From the NCBI GenBank assembly GCA_938015595.1, contig CALLPI010000015.1, positions 60,138-124,137 on the forward strand: a stretch of 64,000 nt of DNA. Reading direction: 5' to 3'. Below, piece by piece: positions 34,601 through 39,711 of this stretch (position 1 is the stretch's first letter; each line of letters begins with the position of its first letter). Source of the DNA: an uncultured Saprospiraceae bacterium (GTDB lineage: Bacteria > Bacteroidota > Bacteroidia > Chitinophagales > Saprospiraceae). The notes beneath the pieces were generated by a model. That model searched no databases and was not told the origin of the DNA. It saw only the letters and a program-made list of their open reading frames with translations. The position numbers and the translations under genes were made by a program.

Positions 34601-36540
34601 TGCAAATCCACGGCTGTTGGATTGCCGGCTTGGCCTGTACTCCACATATACTGCGCAAATGGCGCGCCCACGGCAAATAGCGTGGTGACGCTTCCGTCGC
34701 AGCCTGTTGGTGGGGCAGAAATGCTCAAGGCAGGAACTGGATGGGTGTTGACAGTCACACTTCGCACTACATAGCACCCAAGGGAGTTGGTAGCCGTTAC
34801 GGTGTAGGTAGTAGTCTGGTTGGGATTTACCACAATAGAATTGCCCGTCTGACCCGTGCTCCATTCGTAAGACAGCGCCCCGGAAGCCGTAAGTGTGGAG
34901 GGCGCGCCGGGGCATACTGCAGCTGGGGAGGCAGTGACATTGGCAAAGGCCGGCTGAAATACGACATTTGTAGTAACTGGCGGAGTGGGGCATCCATCTA
35001 CATTAACCACAAGCGTGTATGTGCCTGCCTGGGTGGCGTTCGTGGGGTTTTGTTGGTTGGAGGTAAAGCCACCAGGCCCCGTCCATTGGTAAGTGACCTG
35101 AGTAGCCGGACTTCCAAAAGTAAAACTCCCTTGTAAGGATATTGGATCACCTGGGCAATACGGCCCACCATTGGAAGCCATGGCCTGTGGAGGTGCTCCT
35201 GCAGCTACGTCCACTAGGCGCGAGCGCTGGCAGCCAGACTCTACGTTGACTGCCAGCACAGAATAAGAGCCGGCAAGTAAATTATTGGCTGTGACCGGGC
35301 CTACAACACCTAACGCCTGAAATACTATCTGCCCTGAGCTATTGAAAATGTAGTAATTATAGGGCTTGCCTGGTGCGCCTCCCTCGGTTGTGATAGTGCC
35401 GTCAGAAGCCTGCGGACAACGTGTAGGAGTAGAGGAGGCACTGGGGTTTGCATCATCACAACACACAGCTGAAGCCAGAAAATTATACTGGTTGCCAGAG
35501 TTACAACCTGTTACTGTCCAGCTACCTGAATCTCCGTCCGACCAAACGCTCACGTTCATGCTCAAGTCTGTGCCTGTACTGATACCTGGGCAGGAGGCTA
35601 CAGTGACTGACCAGCAAAACTGTACCTGAGCAGGCGTGCCGTCGCCTATAGTAGCGCAAGGCCCCAGGCCATCGCCCCAGTTATTGCCGGGATTACCATC
35701 ATTGGGAGAGCCGCCGCACATTACTCCGGAACTGGAGTCGTAGGCAAAACCAGGGCCAAAAGTTTGGCCGGTATTACAACTGACCCAACTATTGTACCAA
35801 CCCCAAGAACCATCTCCGCCGCAAGAAGGCGGAGGCGTAGTCGTCAGAGTGCTTAGGTCCCAGCCAGCGCCAAATTGTATGGTAATGGCGTGTAGCCATT
35901 CTATAGTGTTGGTAACGTCCCAGCCAGTTATTGTAAAACAAAAGTTCACGGTCTGGCCAGAATTATAAGTGCCATTCAACGGGGGCGGAGATGCAACAAA
36001 AGTGGTGGATTGTAAGCACGGGTTACAATCTCTTATGCTGGTCATAGTCAGGTTGAAATCGGCCTGGTCGTCAAGAGAACCTCCTGATATCATCAAAAAA
36101 TAGGTCTGACCGGGTATGGTATTGATACCGATAGTGAGGGGTGAGGAATTGCCCCGCGCACACTGTATGGCGTTTAGAAACTGGCAGTTGGAGCCTTGGA
36201 AAATAACTATATTGGGCGTAGCCAGCCCTCCGTCGAGCGTAATAGTCAGTTGGTTGGCCGTGGCTGTAAAACTAAACCATACTTCTGCTGCAGGCGCACT
36301 AGTAGTACCGCCTGTAATACAACCGTTGAAGGTAGGGTAGGGGGTAGTAGGCGTTGCACCAATATTAGTGTAGTTGAAGGTATTGCTCACCGAGCCGCCT
36401 GTCGGGCAGTTAGGCGGCGTACTCAACGGCAAATTGATTGCGCCTGCACATTCGTCATTGGCAGGTTGTGCAATAGCCCCGAAACCAGCCACCAGGAAAA
36501 ACAGGGGGAGAATCTTTTTTGTGTAGTCCTTCGCTTTCAT
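28669..36540 (-). CDS. Giant repeat protein with T9SS type B (gliding-associated) C-terminal domain
   Basis: A 2623-residue secreted protein. Signal peptide MKAKDYTKKILPLFFLVAGFGAIAQ. Residues about 26-165 form a beta-sandwich (EVWFSFTATANQLTITLDGG...IVIFQGSNCQ). A Cys/Gly/Trp-rich domain (about 170-360) and several Ig/PKD-like strands with SVSASPATICQGQTSTLTASGGATYSWS follow. Residues about 744-2090 hold five full Fn3-plus-PKD modules and a sixth Fn3 half (see repeat entry). Ig-like and SprB-like repeats (DAKGCFTELMVELTEPP) follow, ending in the type B sorting domain RKVFIPSAFSPNEDGVNDVFTIFADGN...RWGELIYKA...NPGVYVFWAEVEFADGEVILYKGDVSLIR. It is probably exported by T9SS and displayed on the surface as an adhesin or motility-related filament protein. 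A promoter lies 50 bases upstream. Confidence 0.93.
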   Translation of the reverse strand: MKAKDYTKKILPLFFLVAGFGAIAQPANDECAGAINLPLSTPPNCPTGGSVSNTFNYTNIGATPTTPYPTFNGCITGGTTSAPAAEVWFSFTATANQLTITLDGGLATPNIVIFQGSNCQFLNAIQCARGNSSPLTIGINTIPGQTYFLMISGGSLDDQADFNLTMTSIRDCNPCLQSTTFVASPPPLNGTYNSGQTVNFCFTITGWDVTNTIEWLHAITIQFGAGWDLSTLTTTPPPSCGGDGSWGWYNSWVSCNTGQTFGPGFAYDSSSGVMCGGSPNDGNPGNNWGDGLGPCATIGDGTPAQVQFCWSVTVASCPGISTGTDLSMNVSVWSDGDSGSWTVTGCNSGNQYNFLASAVCCDDANPSASSTPTRCPQASDGTITTEGGAPGKPYNYYIFNSSGQIVFQALGVVGPVTANNLLAGSYSVLAVNVESGCQRSRLVDVAAGAPPQAMASNGGPYCPGDPISLQGSFTFGSPATQVTYQWTGPGGFTSNQQNPTNATQAGTYTLVVNVDGCPTPPVTTNVVFQPAFANVTASPAAVCPGAPSTLTASGALSYEWSTGQTGNSIVVNPNQTTTYTVTATNSLGCYVVRSVTVNTHPVPALSISAPPTGCDGSVTTLFAVGAPFAQYMWSTGQAGNPTAVDLQAPQSTFSVTATTSQGCTAVASTTVIVFPNPTASVSASPATICQGQTSTLTASGGATYSWSNMALAPSITVAPMVTTTYQVTVTAVDGCQSVASTTVNVVQPMVSPAPVCSAATSNSVSFSWPPVPNATGYSVNVLSGQTGTLSGTTFTVNGLSPDTPVTIQVVANSGTICPNTSATITCSTLSCPLVNVDIAQAPSYCFGAGNQADPLTAVISGGSGSGTLTWSGTGIIDTVAGVFHADTAGVGTHSIILTYTEGSCVYRDTMIIQVFPRPDADFVALPDTICLTDSLTLTYTGTADTSAVYTWFFDGGVAHPGVGIGPHSVSWPTVGSKSLGLVVSQNGCISDTVRQTVVIDAPLSPPVITCGTATTTSASFVWNTVPGAENYSVEVLSGPQGTLLDTTYTITGLQPEQAVEIRITASGSTACGPVSATASCTASSCPNFAINILPVPDICLTANATTQTMIATISGGTGTGSSTWSGPGIVNAALGIFDPNVAGPGQHTITITYTEGPCTGTASRVIQVFNTPNAQFSVQPAAVCTEQPVSITYSGGAGGGANYIWSFDGGVAIPGAGVGPHFVSWAVSGTKTISLIVSENGCISTAFSHQITVEQPLAVPIINCAATNTEITFSWNEVPGASGYDVVLLNGVVGTQNGNTYAIANLMPGDSARIRVTALNSGPCGPSSAELNCTAQACPSVNIQIAPIEPICLEANTPTVSLDIAITGGAGNGSGVLTGPGVIPNTNIFDPRIAGPGSHILQFTYREGPCSWNSSITINVATRPTAHFTATSPVCITDASSVMYAGNATASATYSWDFGTGMATSGTGQGPHSVRWTSAGAQSISLIVTENGCTSSPFSLMVDVQDTLATPVISCGDATTTSVAFSWLPVAGANQFEVVVLSGQTGLLSGNTYAVSGLTPQEVVQIRVRALGNTACGSSEATATCAAAACPSVSIAFDPLPPLCFSPNLPNQTLTATVYGASAGIGLWSGPGIIDATAGTFSPEVAGIGQHTITFTYTLGPCITTATRVVEVLRTPEAAFTLSTDTLCTGQSATVTYIGNALAGDIYTWSFAGGNASPGTGIGPHTVSWPTGGQRAVTLVVTSENGCSSPTLILPVQVVFPLAPPIITCSATPSQVAFSWNPVAGATQYQVTVLSGPQGIQSGNTYVVSSLSPNDQVSIRVEASNNGPCPPSSAQASCTAQACPPISIALTGTEPICLTPNTIPVQLSATVSGSSGGGGTGSWSGTGISNTGLFDPAAAGPGVHTLLYQYQEGSCTYRDSVSITVRAQPQVSLDAPAILCTSDQGVVSFTGIAPPGAIFAWDFDGGAALPGTGVGPHTVSWSTPGTKTITLTVNDNNCISAPATRLVQVDAPLATPQISCDATSTSITFNWLPIQGATGYQVNVLSGPQGILSGTSYTIAGLSPGQTVQVEVTAIGAGACGNSRASASCVAQNCPTLLLVINGTVSVCAGEPAQVAFNFAGSSQGPFTVTYQINNGTPITSTFVNGQTLPINTTTTTTITALSIVDNTLPACSYPSNASWTVFVAQPQRAGTAAVPLRLCAGTDTSIALSEMLTGASPNGVWAETSAVPSTGGAFNPTNGTFRTLSQAAGTYLFTYTVSGPVPCPQDQATVTVILEPAPIADAGSDQLLTCNMGMVSIGGGQTDTGPGISYLWSSTTPGVVIANTTARVIEVAQPGVYRLLVTNTTGCSSADEVEVQADFEAPIVEVERTPISCFGTHDGGINVVNITGGRAPYELALNGGSFGSNRFFTGLGARIHTLVVRDAKGCFTELMVELTEPPVLSVNIATNLSPTANNLIEQGESAILQALVSGGSGIPTIMWQSDSTFSSALSVEVLPTTTTTYRVVVTDGNGCRAEDDITIFVRRVRKVFIPSAFSPNEDGVNDVFTIFADGNQVTQVRQLSISNRWGELIYKARHFPPNDLTFGWNGKYRGQFMNPGVYVFWAEVEFADGEVILYKGDVSLIR
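30240..34315 (-). repeat. Tandem 755-765 bp modules (Fn3 + linker + PKD) inside the giant gene
   Basis: Module starts fall near 34310, 33545, 32790, 32030, 31275 and 30520, a regular 755-765 base spacing. Each begins with P-x-I-x-C...SFSWxPVxGAxxYxVxVLSG...GLxPxxxVxIRV and continues ACPxxxIxxxxxxxICLxxN...GPGxHTIxxTYxEGxC to the PKD-like YxWxFDGGxAxPGxGxGPHxVSWxxxGxKxIxLxVxxNGC. Five copies are complete; the sixth has only the Fn3 half. Copies have diverged at protein level, so the array is old rather than freshly amplified. Confidence 0.88.
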
Positions 36541-36589
36541 GGCGGTTAATGCAAATGTTAATTTTATAAAATGTTATCTGCTATATTTG

Positions 36590-36621
36590 CAAAATTACGA
36601 ATGTATGCGTAATTTTACAAA
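36590..36621 (-). promoter_or_regulatory. Putative Bacteroidota-type promoter for the giant T9SS gene
   Basis: On the minus strand: TTTG (36621-36618), exactly 20 bases, then TAATTTTG (36597-36590), 50 bases before the ATG at 36540. On the plus strand TATATTTG at 36582-36589 is a -7-like box for the divergent gene at 36665, so the two promoters abut. Confidence 0.65.
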
Positions 36622-36664
36622 ATGCGCAAATCTTCCGCTAAGGAAAATGCCCAACATTTGCACA

Positions 36665-37243
36665 ATGAGACATTATATTATGCTTGCTGGCGCAGCACTT
36701 GCTTTTCAGTTGGAAGCCTCAGGCCAGGTATATTTTCGGAATCCCTCTTTTGAAGGCAAACCCCAGGATGCCACTGTGCCCGTGGGGTGGCTGGCTTGCG
36801 AACCTGGTTCCACGCCCGACATTCTGCCCGGCGTATGGGGGGTGTACCAGGAAGCTGCGCATGGTGCTACTTGTGTAGGGCTGATTACTCGCGAAGATGG
36901 TACTTGGGAGAGCATCGGCCAGCGCCTGGAAGCACCGCTGGAAAAAGGTCAGTGCTATCGCTTTTATTTGTCTTTGTCCACTGCAAAGACTTACGCTGGC
37001 TACGGTCAGCCTATTAAACTCCGCATCTGGGGCGGGGCGGAGAAGTGCGTTAAGCAGCAACTTCTTTGGGAATCGCCCTTGATATCGCATCAGCATTGGG
37101 TGCGATACTCTGTAGAGTTCACTACACTACTCACTGTGCATTATATCATACTTGAGGCGTTTCACAAAGAGGGCATATTCTCGCACAAAGGCAATGTGCT
37201 GATTGACCATCTATCGGTCATTATGAAGTGCGTGAGGGCTTAG
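36665..37243 (+). CDS. Secreted single-domain beta-sandwich (galactose-binding-like) protein
   Basis: A 192-residue protein. Signal peptide MRHYIMLAGAALAFQLEASGQ, then one jelly-roll-like domain: VYFRNPSFEGKPQDATVPVGWLACEPGSTPDILPGVWGVYQEAAHGATCVGLITREDGTWESIGQRLEAPLEKGQCYRFYLSLSTAKTYAG. The NPSFEG...P.GW opening and GLITREDGTWE...QRL segment are a pattern common in secreted Bacteroidota proteins, where it resembles carbohydrate-binding folds; ligand binding is inferred only. No sorting domain is present. ATG 36665 is chosen over the track's 36539, which would overlap the divergent promoter. It converges with the DUF4249 lipoprotein gene. Confidence 0.78.
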   Translation: MRHYIMLAGAALAFQLEASGQVYFRNPSFEGKPQDATVPVGWLACEPGSTPDILPGVWGVYQEAAHGATCVGLITREDGTWESIGQRLEAPLEKGQCYRFYLSLSTAKTYAGYGQPIKLRIWGGAEKCVKQQLLWESPLISHQHWVRYSVEFTTLLTVHYIILEAFHKEGIFSHKGNVLIDHLSVIMKCVRA

Positions 37244-37258
37244 TGGCGCATGAGGCCA

Positions 37259-38200
37259 CTACCACACTACGCGGATGGAGTCCATCGCTGCGCTAAACCC
37301 AGCAAATACGCCGCGTCCTCGCTGCACGTTGCTGTACACAATGACAGGCTCGGTGTAAGGTGGGCCGGGGTTGTTCTTGTTGCGCGCTATCGAACTGTGA
37401 AACTTATAGTATTCTTCAGATACAGTGCGCAATTCTACATAAAAACCGCAGGGAATCTCTCTACCTGCGCGAATACGCATTTGTACAGAGAGGGGTAAGG
37501 TGAGGGTACGACCGTTAAACCAGATATCATCCAGCAATACGCCGTCCTCCAGGTAAGCAGTAACAGCATTGTTGTTGATGGATGCACCAAAACCTAGGTG
37601 CTGTAACGAGCGCCCAGTGAGAACAGTGTCTCCACTTTCAGACAATTTAAACTCCTGTACTTCTTGGTGAATGCGTAGGTGATAATAATTTCGATGTTGT
37701 GCAGGGTCATTGAAAACAACTTCAAAGTTGAATGTGCACAGCAACTCTTCCAGGTTTTGACTCGGCGCATACCCTGCAAAAGTGGTTCTGGTTCGCTCCA
37801 AGGGCACAGGTGTAGGGATGATGCTCTGAGCGATCACCGGCTCGAATCCCGGTGCTGATACTTTGATGGTGTAGCGCGTATTGGGCTGTGCTCTATACTC
37901 CGTGCTGGTGTAATAGGATATAGACTGGAAAGTTTCTTCTACACGTTTCAGCCTTTCCAGGGGGGTGTCTCCCTGCCAGAGCGTGACTTCTGCATCCCGA
38001 ACGTACGTAACGGGCGTGGCGGGTAAGGCTGCCCGTGTGCTAGTTACTGAGACTTTGAATGGCTGCCCAACAGAAAAGGTAGAAGACAACACCAACTCAG
38101 GCTTTGGTATCTCCATATCGGGCACGGCAGGCCGCTCACAGGCTGCACAAAGCCAGCACGCTCCAAGTAGCGCTATTGTTATCATCACATATTTTGACAT
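37259..38200 (-). CDS. DUF4249 outer-envelope lipoprotein
   Basis: A 313-residue lipoprotein. The signal MSKYVMITIALLGACWLCAACERP carries a lipobox ending at Cys21. The DUF4249 pattern is clear: PDMEIPKPELVLSSTFSVGQPFKVSVTSTRA...YVRDAEVTLWQGDTPLERL and YRAQPNTRYTIKVSAPGFEPVIAQSIIPTPVPL, followed by a beta-rich C-terminal half. Family members commonly sit beside TonB-dependent receptors in Bacteroidota; none is adjacent here, so this is an orphan copy of unknown ligand. A good promoter match lies 42-71 bases upstream. Confidence 0.9.
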   Translation of the reverse strand: MSKYVMITIALLGACWLCAACERPAVPDMEIPKPELVLSSTFSVGQPFKVSVTSTRAALPATPVTYVRDAEVTLWQGDTPLERLKRVEETFQSISYYTSTEYRAQPNTRYTIKVSAPGFEPVIAQSIIPTPVPLERTRTTFAGYAPSQNLEELLCTFNFEVVFNDPAQHRNYYHLRIHQEVQEFKLSESGDTVLTGRSLQHLGFGASINNNAVTAYLEDGVLLDDIWFNGRTLTLPLSVQMRIRAGREIPCGFYVELRTVSEEYYKFHSSIARNKNNPGPPYTEPVIVYSNVQRGRGVFAGFSAAMDSIRVVW

Positions 38201-38241
38201 ACGCTGTAGGAATGTCGTGTGGGAGAGTTAAGTTGGTTATT

Positions 38242-38271
38242 CAAAAGTACAGACTTTTTCATATTTTCAAA
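38242..38271 (-). promoter_or_regulatory. Putative Bacteroidota-type promoter for the DUF4249 gene
   Basis: On the minus strand: TTTG (38271-38268), an 18-base spacer and TACTTTTG (38249-38242), about 42 bases before the ATG. Both elements match the phylum consensus. Confidence 0.65.
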
Positions 38272-38302
38272 AATATAAAGCGAACTTTTCCTTAGCGGCC
38301 TT

Positions 38303-39649
38303 CTATTTTTTTACTTGTTGCAGTGCTCGCCGATACGCCTCCAGGCAGCGCTCGCGCGCCCATTTGTGCTCTACAATAGGCTTGGGGTAGGCGGCAGTAC
38401 CGTATTCTGGTATCCAGCGGCGTATGTAAGCCAAGTCTGGATCAAACTTCTCCTGCTGTGCTAGCGGATTGAATACCCTGAAATAAGGCGCTGCATCCGT
38501 GCCGCTTCCGGCCGCCCATTGCCAGCCACCACTGTTGGATGCCAGGTCGAAATCGAGCAGTTTTCGGGCAAACCAGGCCTCGCCCCAGCGCCAGTCTATG
38601 AGCAGGTGCTTCGTCAGGAAGCTAGCCGTCACCATTCGTACGCGGTTGTGCATATAGCCCGTGGCAGCCAGCTCGCGCATGCCCGCATCTACCAAAGGAT
38701 ATCCAGTGCGGCCTTCGCACCAAAGTTGAAACTCCCGTTCATCATTGCGCCACTCTATCAAATCGTATTCCGGCTTGAAAGCCTGGGTGGCCACATGCGG
38801 GAAGTTGGCCAGTATCATAGCATAAAAATCACGCCAGATCAGCTCATTCAGATAGGTATCGTTTAACTTAGCAGCATGTCGTGCTTTTTCCCGAACACTG
38901 ATAGTGCCGAAGCGAAAATGTACGCCCAGCCGGGAAGTGCCGTTCACCGCTGGGAAATTGCGCGTTTTGTCGTATTGCCGAATCAGCCCTTGAGTTACTT
39001 GCATTGGAGGGAACGAGACGCCTGTTCGAATAAACCCCATTGCCTCTAAGCTGGGTACAGGTAGAGGTGCCGCGCGCCACAATCGCGAGAAGTATCGCTC
39101 CGTAGGGTAGCTCTTTAAATAAAATGAAGCAGCGGGGTCGGAAACTGCCGAATCAGGGCGGCTTGCCAACAAGGCGCGCCACTTGCGCGAGTAGGGAGTG
39201 AATACGGTGTAGGGTTTGCCGTCATCTTTTACAATTTCCTGCCGCTCAAAAATAACGTGATCTTTGTATGTGTAAAAAGGTATCCCCTGTGAGGCCAACA
39301 AACGCTTGACTTTTTCATCACGTTCGTGGGCGTAGGGTTCGTAGTCGTGGTTGGTATATACCGCACCAATGGGGTACTGCTGCAATAATCGCACCCATAC
39401 TTCCTCTGGCTTGCCGTGTGCCACCAGCATAGTGCTGCCCATACTGGCCAGCTCTCGAGCCAACACCGACACGTGGTCGTGTATGAACTCTACACGCGCA
39501 TCGGCTTTGTCTTCTAGTTTGTCAAGAATGTGGGTATCGAAAATAAAAAGTGGAAGCACAGGATAAGGACCTCTCAAGGCATGATAAAGCCCGGCGTTGT
39601 CATGTAAACGAAGGTCGCGGCGATGCCAGAATACACTGATTTTTTCCAT
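38303..39649 (-). CDS. phrB: Deoxyribodipyrimidine photolyase (class I CPD type)
   Basis: A 448-residue flavoprotein that repairs UV-induced cyclobutane pyrimidine dimers using light. The N-terminal photoantenna domain starts MEKISVFWHRRDLRLHDNAGLYHAL. The FAD domain shows TSRLGVHFRFGTISVRE, LNELIWRDFYAMIL, GRTGYPLVDAGMRELAATGYMHNRVRMVTASFLTKHLLIDWRWGEAWFARKLLDFDLASNSGGWQWAAGSGTDAAPYFRVFNP. The NSGGWQW segment fits class I photolyases; a cryptochrome-like role cannot be excluded from sequence. ATG 39649 is chosen; the track start at 39778 would run into the neighbouring gene's coding sequence. It lies 62 bases downstream of the tectonin gene. Confidence 0.95.
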   Translation of the reverse strand: MEKISVFWHRRDLRLHDNAGLYHALRGPYPVLPLFIFDTHILDKLEDKADARVEFIHDHVSVLARELASMGSTMLVAHGKPEEVWVRLLQQYPIGAVYTNHDYEPYAHERDEKVKRLLASQGIPFYTYKDHVIFERQEIVKDDGKPYTVFTPYSRKWRALLASRPDSAVSDPAASFYLKSYPTERYFSRLWRAAPLPVPSLEAMGFIRTGVSFPPMQVTQGLIRQYDKTRNFPAVNGTSRLGVHFRFGTISVREKARHAAKLNDTYLNELIWRDFYAMILANFPHVATQAFKPEYDLIEWRNDEREFQLWCEGRTGYPLVDAGMRELAATGYMHNRVRMVTASFLTKHLLIDWRWGEAWFARKLLDFDLASNSGGWQWAAGSGTDAAPYFRVFNPLAQQEKFDPDLAYIRRWIPEYGTAAYPKPIVEHKWARERCLEAYRRALQQVKK

Positions 39650-39711
39650 GCCAACCGAGTTGATTGGATGCAAAACAGCGTATAGCTGGATATGTTCGAG
39701 AACTCGGTCGG

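Noticed and set aside
28694-36549. Many plus-strand ORFs of 60-150 residues opposite the giant T9SS gene
   Set aside because: They are antisense shadows. The minus-strand frame is continuously open for 2623 codons with signal peptide, repeats and sorting domain; the plus-strand frames have no recognisable domains and often begin mid-repeat.
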